The translations under genes were made by a program, and so were the position numbers. The notes beneath the pieces were generated by a model. That model was given only the letters and a program-made list of their open reading frames with translations, did no database searches and was not told the DNA's origin. Positions 45,481 to 52,467 of a DNA stretch of 64,000 nucleotides are shown here, piece by piece. Each line of letters opens with the position of its first letter. The first letter of the stretch is position 1. Origin of the DNA: Candidatus Margulisiibacteriota bacterium (GTDB taxonomy: Bacteria > Margulisbacteria > WOR-1 > O2-12-FULL-45-9 > XYB2-FULL-48-7); the NCBI GenBank assembly GCA_025453605.1, contig JALOPZ010000002.1, positions 320,631 to 384,630 of the forward strand, in the 5' to 3' direction.

Positions 45481-46284
45481 TTAAGCAGCTCCTTTTCTCG
45501 CCTCGATCGAAGCGGAAACCACATATTCCTCCAGCTTATGTCCCGGCGCCCAATTACGGATAAATTCTTTAGACTTGTCCTTTGGCTTGATCTTAATTGC
45601 TTCAAACCCGGCCTTTTTTAACATTAATTCGAGGCTATTAATGGTAGAAGCGCCCGCCATGCACGCCGTGTAAAGCGCCAGGTCCTTTTTTGCTTCCTCA
45701 GGTAATTCCGCGGTAGCGACAATATCCGAGATCGCCAGCCGACCACCGGGCTTGAGCACCCGATAAGCTTCCGCGAATACTTTCTCCTTTTCGGGGGAAA
45801 GATTGATCACGCAGTTGGAGATTATGACATCAATGGTCCCGTCAGCCACCGGCAAGTTCTCGATCTCTCCCAGTCGGAACTCAACGTTGGAAAAACCGGC
45901 CTTTTGGGCGTTCTCCCTGGCTTTGCTGACCATTTCCTGAGTCATATCTACCCCGATAACCCGGCCTTTTTTCCCCACTGCTTTAGCTGCCAGGAAACAA
46001 TCAAGCCCCGCTCCGCTCCCCAGGTCCAGGACCGTTTCCCCCTCACGCAAGGAGGCGATCGCCTGCGGATTGCCGCAACCAAGCCCCAGGTTCGCTTCCG
46101 CCGGCACAGCCGAGAGGTCCGCCCGGGAATAACCAAGCGCCAATGAAAGATCGTCTGCCGTGGCCTCGGCCGGCCCGCAGCAGCCTGAAGAGGAACAGCC
46201 GCAACCGGCTTGACCCGATCCGGCTATTTTACCGTAGCTTGTCTTGACCGCTTTTCGGAGCTTGTCGTTATTGTTGTTTGCCAT
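45481..46284 (-). CDS. arsM: arsenite S-adenosylmethionine methyltransferase
   Basis: A 267-residue methyltransferase. SAM motif [17 protein letters not shown], post-[14 protein letters not shown], and the ArsM-specific segments [14 protein letters not shown] and [13 protein letters not shown] Cys-rich N-terminal segment ([10 protein letters not shown]) precedes the fold and may bind arsenite. It methylates As(III). Overlaps acr3 by one base. Full length for bacterial ArsM. Confidence 0.93.
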   Translation of the reverse strand: MANNNNDKLRKAVKTSYGKIAGSGQAGCGCSSSGCCGPAEATADDLSLALGYSRADLSAVPAEANLGLGCGNPQAIASLREGETVLDLGSGAGLDCFLAAKAVGKKGRVIGVDMTQEMVSKARENAQKAGFSNVEFRLGEIENLPVADGTIDVIISNCVINLSPEKEKVFAEAYRVLKPGGRLAISDIVATAELPEEAKKDLALYTACMAGASTINSLELMLKKAGFEAIKIKPKDKSKEFIRNWAPGHKLEEYVVSASIEARKGAA

Positions 46285-47393
46285 TATCCCCTCCCTGATA
46301 CCTGATGCTGTTCCGGAAATAGTTTCGGGCGAGAGATCTTGGCGAACCAGACCAAGCCAAGCATGACCGGGACTTCGATCAGCACCCCGACCACCGTGGC
46401 CAGGGAGGCGCCGGAAGCAAGACCGAACAGAACGGTCGAAGTCGCGATCGCTACTTCAAAATGATTACTGGCGCCGACCAGGGCTGACGGCACCGCGTCC
46501 TGGTAAGGGAGCCGGAGCCACTTTGCCAGGGCGTAGGTCAGGCCAAAGATCAAACAAGTTTGGATAAAAAGCGGGATGGCGATCAGGAGTATGATCTGGG
46601 GCTGATTGGTGATCAATTCCCCCTTGAAAGAAAATAACAACACCAGAGTGATCAACAAGGCCAAGATCGATACCGGGGTCAAATAACGAACGAACTCATC
46701 CTCAAACCATTTGCGGCCCTTTCTGGCGATCACCCATTTGCGGGAATAGTAGCCGAGCAAGAGCGGCAGACCGACATAGATCAGGACCGATAGCACAATT
46801 GTTTCCCAGGGGATCGGCATTTGATTAACGCCTAATAACCAGCCACCCAGAGGAGCGTAAAGAAACAGCATGGCGAGCGAATTGATCGCTACCATGACCA
46901 GCGTGTGACCGTCGTTCCCCCTGGCCAGATGCCCCCAGATCAGGACCATCGCCGTGCACGGCGCGATCCCGAGCAGGATACAACCGGCAATGTAAGAGCG
47001 GAACAGCTCGACCGTCTCCCCGCTTTTCAGGATTTCCGTCCCCGGCAAGGCCGCTTTGAATAGAAAACCGAGAAAGAAGACAGCGATCGCCATCATCGTG
47101 AACGGTTTGACGCACCAATTGATGAACAGAGTCAACAGCACCGGCTTGGGCGTTTTACCGGCCTTGACGACCTCGTGAAAATCGATCTTGACCATGATCG
47201 GATACATCATGAAGAAAAGACAGATGGCGATGGGGATGGAAACCTGGTAGACGGCGATCGAATCAAGGGTAACCGCTGCCCGGGGAAACAGCTTCCCCAG
47301 CAGGATCCCCAGCCCGATGCAGGCAAAAACCCAAATGGTCAGGTACTGCTCAAACACACTTAACCGCCGCTCTTCGTGGACGACTCGTTCCAT
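46284..47393 (-). CDS. acr3: arsenite efflux permease ACR3
   Basis: A 369-residue membrane protein with ten predicted helices. [21 protein letters not shown] near the start and the conserved Cys in [14 protein letters not shown] identify the ACR3 (BASS) family rather than ArsB. It exports arsenite using the proton gradient. Two bases separate it from arsR. Confidence 0.95.
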   Translation of the reverse strand: MERVVHEERRLSVFEQYLTIWVFACIGLGILLGKLFPRAAVTLDSIAVYQVSIPIAICLFFMMYPIMVKIDFHEVVKAGKTPKPVLLTLFINWCVKPFTMMAIAVFFLGFLFKAALPGTEILKSGETVELFRSYIAGCILLGIAPCTAMVLIWGHLARGNDGHTLVMVAINSLAMLFLYAPLGGWLLGVNQMPIPWETIVLSVLIYVGLPLLLGYYSRKWVIARKGRKWFEDEFVRYLTPVSILALLITLVLLFSFKGELITNQPQIILLIAIPLFIQTCLIFGLTYALAKWLRLPYQDAVPSALVGASNHFEVAIATSTVLFGLASGASLATVVGVLIEVPVMLGLVWFAKISRPKLFPEQHQVSGRG

Positions 47394-47394
47394 T

Positions 47395-47697
47395 CTAGCT
47401 TACCCCCAACACTTTAATGACCCCGGTCAAAAGCGCTTGATAGTTCTTCTTATCCAGGCGGTAAAAAGTGAAGTTACCCCGGGTTTTCGCCTGGAGCAGC
47501 CCGAGCCGGCTCAACTCTTTTAAATGATGACAGACTAAATTGTGTTTGATCTGTAAAGCCGCCTCCAGCTCGCAGACGCAGCGCTCTCCCTGTTTAAGCA
47601 AGCAGATGGTCTTCAGCCGGTTCGGCTCCGAAATGACCTGGAGCGCTTTGGCCATCTGCCGGAGATCGAGTTGACAACAACGAGCAGTATTTGCCAT
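47395..47697 (-). CDS. arsR: ArsR/SmtB-family arsenic-responsive repressor
   Basis: A 100-residue winged-helix repressor with the metalloid site [12 protein letters not shown] in the DNA-binding helix region, and [18 protein letters not shown] as recognition helix. A Cys pair near the N-terminus (ARCCQLD) may add a ligand. It autoregulates acr3, arsM and the downstream genes from the operator at 47725-47746. The -10 box ends six bases before its ATG, so the mRNA is probably leaderless. Confidence 0.93.
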   Translation of the reverse strand: MANTARCCQLDLRQMAKALQVISEPNRLKTICLLKQGERCVCELEAALQIKHNLVCHHLKELSRLGLLQAKTRGNFTFYRLDKKNYQALLTGVIKVLGVS

Positions 47698-47703
47698 AGG
47701 TCA

Positions 47704-47746
47704 ATCATATCGCATCCTCACATTCATGTCAATATGCGTTGACATG
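47704..47746 (-). promoter_or_regulatory. ars promoter with ArsR operator
   Basis: Minus strand -35 TTGACA (47732-47727) and -10 TATGAT (47709-47704) are 17 bases apart. An 8-bp perfect inverted repeat CATGTCAA / TTGACATG with a 6-base spacer (47725-47746) contains the -35 hexamer, so ArsR binding would block RNA polymerase. Initiation would fall at the arsR start codon. Confidence 0.75.
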
Positions 47747-47804
47747 CTATCAGGATTATTCCCTGAAATTCATAGCGGTTTTGGCCGAGAATTCAAAGAC
47801 AGCC

Positions 47805-49850
47805 ATGTCCAACATCACTAATTATTCGCTTGGCTTAGTTATGCGTTCTGCCGCCCGGTGTATCCGTGTCGCCGGGGTTGCCGCCGGAACTGTGCCGGTC
47901 ACAAACAAACTGGGGACCAGACAAGCCCTGGTCGTCGGTCGGGAAGACCGGTTCTGGAACAGGCCGCTGGAAAGAGGTCCGTTGACTGCTCCGCTCGATC
48001 TGGCTGCGCTCCGGCAAGAGGTCGAGAGATTTTCCCCGCAAACGACCCGGGAAACGCTCGAAAAGATGGTCAGTTATCTCCGGGCCTGGGGGCATAAACC
48101 GGTCGCCGAGTACTATTTTGAAATGAAGGATGGGAAATACGGCAATATCGTCAACACCTCGGAAGCCCGCAGTATTATTTTAAGCGTCGCCTTTGATGGC
48201 GAAGAGATAGCCAAGGTTGACCGCAAGCTCATTGCCGGCAGGATCAGCGGACCGATCAACGATGTCATCCATCCTACCCGACTCCTGAGATACGGGATTA
48301 ATCCGCTGCTGATCAAATTAAGCGCCTACCTGGGCTATCCCAAGTCATTTATTATCCTCCCTGTTTGTAATGGGCAAGGCCAGGTCATCGGTAAGGTCAA
48401 TATCGGCTTGAAAGATACGGTCAGACTGGCCAAGAATAAGATCGAGGTCCTGCGCCTGCTGGCCGAGAAGATCAAAGGGACCGGCCGCAGCAACGGGACC
48501 GCTCCTTCGACGATCGACATGGAAAAAGTCAGGAGCTTTATCGCTTTTGTTGACAGCATCCCGGTCTACGCCTTTATCGGCTCGCCCCGGGTCGCCGAGG
48601 GAGCAAGAATGCTGGTTAGCCTGTTGAGTTCGAGCATGGAAAGGAGCCGGGCTAAATCCGTTCAGATGATGGAGGAACGGACCGAATTCTTTGGCGGCAT
48701 CGCCGGCGTGCTGGCCGCCGCGATCGAAACGAACGAAAGCTACACCGGCGGACACTGCACCCGGGTCGCGCAAATGTCTGAAGCGATCAGCCAACACCTC
48801 CCGGCCGGGCTGTGGCGGGCGGAGATCGCCAGGACGAACCCGGAGATCACCGACCTCGCCGCGATCGATGAGAAGATCGCCCAGCGTAAAAGTCAGATCT
48901 TTAACGCGGCCGTGATCCACGATGTCGGCAAGATCGGCATCGATCCCAAGATCATCAAAAGCAATAGTAAATTAACCGACGAGGAATACGCCGCGGTCCA
49001 GCAGCACGTGACCTTAGGGGCCGAGATCATTCAGCGGGTGGCCGGCAGTTATCCGGAAATGGTCCAGGTCGCGGAAACGGCCCGTTTGCATCACCTTGAT
49101 TGGGACGGCCGCGGCTATCCCCAAGGGACCGGCCTCAAAGGCCGTGAGATCCCCCTGCAAGCCCGGATCGTCCGGGCGACGGACACGACTCACGCCATGA
49201 TCAGCCGGCGAACATACGACCCGGCCCAGCCCCCCGAATATGTGGTCAACGAGCTGGTCAAAGGGTGCGCGACCTCTTTTGAGCCGGTCATCATCAGGAC
49301 CCAGCTGGAGCTGATGGCCCGCACCGATCTCTCTGATATCGATCTGATGATGGAAGAGGTCCTGCTGACAAAAGCGGCCTTGCCTGCGGGGAGTGAATCG
49401 CAGCACTCCCTGCTGGACCAACTCATGAATAAATTGGGGACCGGGATCAGCGTCGGCGCGCTGAAAAAAGAGCTGCAAACGGCTCGCGAAACAAACAGGC
49501 TGCTGCCGGGAGCCCAGGAAATATTCCAGCAAATAGCGGACCAGGTCGAAGCCAAGAAACAGCGCCTGATCAAGCACGCCATCCTCTGTCGCGAATTTTA
49601 TGACTACGTCGTTACGCAAACCGACGCAACCGGCCAGGGCTTGTTCGATCTGATCGGCTTATTCGGCCAGTCCGCTAATTACGATCCCGGCGCGATCCGG
49701 GCTTTTATCGGCGATCTGCTGGCCGTATGGATCGACAACCGGAAACAACCATTCCTGATCCTGGCCGAAGAAGCCTTTAAGCGGGCCGCCAACCAGCAAC
49801 GGGCTGAGGCGTTCAAAATCTTCTTTTTCGGCAGCTATAAGCAATTTTGA
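47805..49850 (+). CDS. GAF-like sensor with HD-GYP phosphodiesterase domain
   Basis: A 681-residue protein. A GAF-like region (about 60-225; AEYYFEMKDGKYGNIVNTS, FIILPVCNGQGQVIG) precedes an HD-GYP domain (about 295-475): GGHCTRVAQMSEAI, catalytic HDVGKIGI, and HHLDWDGRGYPQG with the GYP triplet. About 25 extra residues lie between the first His and the HD pair. A helical C-terminus (about 540-680) follows. It would hydrolyse cyclic-di-GMP or a related dinucleotide. The start could also be earlier (47739), but that frame begins inside the ars operator, so ATG at 47805 is preferred. Confidence 0.85.
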   Translation: MSNITNYSLGLVMRSAARCIRVAGVAAGTVPVTNKLGTRQALVVGREDRFWNRPLERGPLTAPLDLAALRQEVERFSPQTTRETLEKMVSYLRAWGHKPVAEYYFEMKDGKYGNIVNTSEARSIILSVAFDGEEIAKVDRKLIAGRISGPINDVIHPTRLLRYGINPLLIKLSAYLGYPKSFIILPVCNGQGQVIGKVNIGLKDTVRLAKNKIEVLRLLAEKIKGTGRSNGTAPSTIDMEKVRSFIAFVDSIPVYAFIGSPRVAEGARMLVSLLSSSMERSRAKSVQMMEERTEFFGGIAGVLAAAIETNESYTGGHCTRVAQMSEAISQHLPAGLWRAEIARTNPEITDLAAIDEKIAQRKSQIFNAAVIHDVGKIGIDPKIIKSNSKLTDEEYAAVQQHVTLGAEIIQRVAGSYPEMVQVAETARLHHLDWDGRGYPQGTGLKGREIPLQARIVRATDTTHAMISRRTYDPAQPPEYVVNELVKGCATSFEPVIIRTQLELMARTDLSDIDLMMEEVLLTKAALPAGSESQHSLLDQLMNKLGTGISVGALKKELQTARETNRLLPGAQEIFQQIADQVEAKKQRLIKHAILCREFYDYVVTQTDATGQGLFDLIGLFGQSANYDPGAIRAFIGDLLAVWIDNRKQPFLILAEEAFKRAANQQRAEAFKIFFFGSYKQF

Positions 49851-49860
49851 CCGCTGTTCT

Positions 49861-49889
49861 TTGATTTTCTCCGGTTAAAGAGGTAAAAT
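49861..49889 (+). promoter_or_regulatory. promoter of the AfsA-HAD-HAD operon
   Basis: -35 TTGATT (49861-49866), 17-base spacer, -10 TAAAAT (49884-49889). The ATG is at 49900, leaving a leader of about three bases and no ribosome-binding site. Confidence 0.6.
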
Positions 49890-49899
49890 CAGTCAAGCT

Positions 49900-50469
49900 A
49901 TGGCACCAAATGAAGCAGCGAACACGCAAAATATCGAAGCTGATCACCGGTCAATTTTCCAGGCAGCAGCCCGCTGTCAACAGGGAGCCGAGTTGAGCGG
50001 CACCAGGATCGACCAGAAGCTGGTTCACAAGAAGATCGAGGGGAATGTTCTGATCTCCCAGCCACTCGCGCTCGACCAGAATAGAGGCCTCTATCGCGCT
50101 AAGCTTATCGCCGATCTCGCCCATCCCTTCTTCTTTGACCATCCGCTCGGCCACCTGCCGGGTATTTTGCTCCTTGAAGCTGTCCGGCAGTTCGGCACCG
50201 CATTGAGCCATCTGTTTTATAACGCTCCATTTGATTCCCAATTCATTCTGCACGAGATCAGCGCCAGGTTCATCGCCGAAGTCCCTTCCGACCGACCAAC
50301 GGTCATCGACGGGGTGGTGACCGACGCGGTCATGAAAAAAGGGATTTTGCGAAAAATGACCGGGACCGCTTACGTTTGCCAAAACGACCGGGCGCTGGGC
50401 GTGGTCACCTCCGCCTGGTCGATCGTCCCCGCCAAAGTAATGGATCGCCTCGATAATAAATTCCATTGA
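49900..50469 (+). CDS. AfsA-like hotdog-domain protein (A-factor / butyrolactone synthase family)
   Basis: A 189-residue protein with one AfsA-type hotdog domain: KLVHKKIEGNVLIS at the start, HPFFFDHPLGHLPGILLLEA followed by VRQFG (the family ExxRQ), a Ser-His a few residues later, and APFDSQFILHEI. In Streptomyces, AfsA has two such domains (about 300 residues) and condenses a beta-ketoacyl chain with dihydroxyacetone phosphate to start a gamma-butyrolactone signal. This single-domain form is coupled by a TTGA overlap to a HAD phosphatase. Product unknown; a fatty-acid-type dehydratase role is the alternative. Confidence 0.75.
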   Translation: MAPNEAANTQNIEADHRSIFQAAARCQQGAELSGTRIDQKLVHKKIEGNVLISQPLALDQNRGLYRAKLIADLAHPFFFDHPLGHLPGILLLEAVRQFGTALSHLFYNAPFDSQFILHEISARFIAEVPSDRPTVIDGVVTDAVMKKGILRKMTGTAYVCQNDRALGVVTSAWSIVPAKVMDRLDNKFH

Positions 50470-51077
50470 ACATCTTCCTGATCGACGTCGATAATACGCT
50501 TGCCCGTTTTCAGCCGACGGCTGAGCTGTACAAGAACACCCTGCTGAAGCTCGACCGGACCAAATACAGCCTGCTCGGCTATGGCATGATCGTGTTGTTG
50601 AAAGTCTTCTGGTGGCTGCCTGCTGTTGTCACTTTTCAGCGCCAAGTTATCATGAGCCTGTTGGCGGCGGTCGACACCCGGACACTCGAAGCCGAAAGCG
50701 AGAAAATCGCGGCTCGCGTCAGCAGCGACTATGAACAGGGGTTCAAGCGGATCCTGGACCGCTTTAAACAGTCCGGGGACAAGGTCTTTTTACTGACCCA
50801 TTGCCCCGCTCCGATCGCCCAGAAGCTCAAGGTGAAATTGAATTTCGACGGCGAATATTCGATCAGGGTCGAGAAACGACCGGTCGTTTTAAATAAGCTG
50901 GATGTCTTGCGTCGGATCAGAGCGGACAACCGGGGTGCGACCATCGTTTATTTTGCGGACGACCTGATCGATCTCAGCGCGCTCTTGGCGGCGGACCGCG
51001 GCTTCCTGGTCAATGCCTCCCCTTTCACCAGACTGGTCGCCGGCTGGTTCTTTAAAAGGATCGGAATAGCGGCATGA
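50466..51077 (+). CDS. HAD-superfamily hydrolase
   Basis: A 203-residue HAD phosphatase with motif I FLIDVDNTLA, a helical cap containing a hydrophobic stretch (GYGMIVLLKVFWWLPAVV) that may sit on the membrane, motif II VFLLTHCPA, a motif III Lys (EKRPVVLNKLDV) and motif IV VYFADDLIDLSAL. The start is TTG overlapping the hotdog stop. Next to an AfsA-like gene it may remove the phosphate from a butenolide-type or lipid phosphate (inference). The shape also resembles HADs that handle prenyl or lipid phosphates. Confidence 0.75.
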   Translation: MNIFLIDVDNTLARFQPTAELYKNTLLKLDRTKYSLLGYGMIVLLKVFWWLPAVVTFQRQVIMSLLAAVDTRTLEAESEKIAARVSSDYEQGFKRILDRFKQSGDKVFLLTHCPAPIAQKLKVKLNFDGEYSIRVEKRPVVLNKLDVLRRIRADNRGATIVYFADDLIDLSALLAADRGFLVNASPFTRLVAGWFFKRIGIAA

Positions 51078-51631
51078 AGATCGGCCTCGATATCGATAAC
51101 GTCCTGGCGCACACTTTCCGCGACCTGGCCGGCTACTTTAACAAACATATGGGGCTGCCGGGTGAAACCGACCCCAACGAAGTAGTGCGGATCATGCGCG
51201 AAGACAAGCTGAAGATGGTCAGCTACTGGTTCACCACCTGGCGTAAAAGATTGCTGACCCAGGCGGCGCCGGTCGAAGGAGCGGTCGAAACCTTACTGGA
51301 GTGGCAACCGCTCCATCAGCTGGTCCTGATCACCAGCCGCTTGCCGCTCTTTAACCGGCAAACCAAGGAATGGCTGAACAAGCACGGCTTTCCTTACCAC
51401 GAGCTGCACCACGCGCGGGAGTTGACCAAGTTCAAGAAAGCCCGGGGGTGCGAACTATTCGTAGAGGATAATCTGGCGGAAGCGGAAATACTGGCCGATC
51501 ACTGCCGAACGGTCCTGTTGGTCGACCAGCCGTGGAACCGCCGCCCAACCGCGAAAAAGAATATTGTCCGGGTCAAAGACTGGGCGGAGATCCGCGCTTA
51601 TAGGCCGGACGGTTCGGCCAGCAAACGATAA
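51074..51631 (+). CDS. HAD-superfamily phosphatase, NT5C-like
   Basis: A 185-residue HAD protein similar to the 5'(3')-deoxyribonucleotidase (NT5C) group: motif I IGLDIDNVLAHTFRD, motif II LVLITSRLPLF, and motif III/IV KKARGCELFVEDNLAEAEIL, with C-terminal VLLVDQPWNRRP. ATGA overlap couples it to the previous HAD gene. It ends 34 bases inside the convergent barrel gene. Substrate not determinable by eye. Confidence 0.78.
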   Translation: MKIGLDIDNVLAHTFRDLAGYFNKHMGLPGETDPNEVVRIMREDKLKMVSYWFTTWRKRLLTQAAPVEGAVETLLEWQPLHQLVLITSRLPLFNRQTKEWLNKHGFPYHELHHARELTKFKKARGCELFVEDNLAEAEILADHCRTVLLVDQPWNRRPTAKKNIVRVKDWAEIRAYRPDGSASKR

Positions 51632-52050
51632 CCGAGCTGAACGAAAGCGTGCGTGTGCCCGCTGAAAATATCGGCCCCCAGATCAAGATAAAGTGCCGGA
51701 TTCTGATATAAATCCTCCAGGGTCAGCGAAGCATAACCGCCATACTCCGTATTCACCCCATAGTTCCCGACCGCGCCGAAACAAAGAAACGCCGGGCTTT
51801 GGCCGAGCGTCCCCAGGCGGTATTTGAGCCCGCCAAACATGGTGAACGGATTATCGCCAATAAAGGTCATGTCCTCGCCGGTCGTTGTCTCCATGGCAAA
51901 ATTGGCTTCCCAGCGGTCGGTCAGTTTCTGTTCGGTCTGCAGGCCGAAAGCCAGACCGTCGCGGAAGCCGCCGATGATCGCGGTATGGTTAGCCCAAACG
52001 TCTTGCGCCGTCAGCACGATTAGAGCGAACAGTAAGATCGCGCGCTTCAT
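51598..52050 (-). CDS. small outer-membrane beta-barrel-like protein 1
   Basis: A 150-residue protein with a signal peptide (MKRAILLFALIVLTAQDVWA) and a mature part of alternating strands beginning IIGGFRDGLAFGLQTEQ and ending HAFVQLGYRLLAEPSGL. Its motif GGxRDGLAxGLQ near the N-terminus and VQLGY near the C-terminus are shared with the next gene, showing a tandem duplication. About eight strands could form a small barrel. Function unknown. Confidence 0.65.
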   Translation of the reverse strand: MKRAILLFALIVLTAQDVWANHTAIIGGFRDGLAFGLQTEQKLTDRWEANFAMETTTGEDMTFIGDNPFTMFGGLKYRLGTLGQSPAFLCFGAVGNYGVNTEYGGYASLTLEDLYQNPALYLDLGADIFSGHTHAFVQLGYRLLAEPSGL

Positions 52051-52053
52051 CGA

Positions 52054-52467
52054 TCAATAAACCTTATAACCTAACTGGACAACCGGGCGGCCTTTACCGG
52101 CGGCATCAATGCCAACCTCCAGGAAAAGCGGCTCGAGATCGAGCATCCGGTTGAGAATAAAGGTCAGCGAGAACCCGACATCGGTGTGATTGTTGCCGAA
52201 GTAGCCGACCAGGCCAAGCCCGAGGCTGAGCGGCATCCGGCCCATGGACGCCAGCGGAAGCTTGACGCCGAGAAGCCCGGTTAACGGCTGATTAGTTGAA
52301 TTGAACACGATCGCGCCGCGCGCCGTCAGATTGCGCGCCACGCCCGCCTCAAGCTGGAGACCGACCGCCAGTCCATCCCGTACCCCGCCGACGATCTCCG
52401 TCACCGCCGCCAAAGAGGCCGAGCTGGCCAGCACGAGCAGACAACCGATTACCACTAATTTTTTCAT
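52054..52467 (-). CDS. small outer-membrane beta-barrel-like protein 2
   Basis: A 137-residue paralogue of the preceding protein: signal peptide MKKLVVIGCLLVLASSASLA, then IVGGVRDGLAVGLQLEA and C-terminal RPVVQLGYKVY. The ATG at 52467 follows AGGGGG; the frame extends further upstream without a better site. Its first 119 bases overlap the 3' end of mutS in another frame, which is unusual for an exported protein gene. Confidence 0.65.
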   Translation of the reverse strand: MKKLVVIGCLLVLASSASLAAVTEIVGGVRDGLAVGLQLEAGVARNLTARGAIVFNSTNQPLTGLLGVKLPLASMGRMPLSLGLGLVGYFGNNHTDVGFSLTFILNRMLDLEPLFLEVGIDAAGKGRPVVQLGYKVY

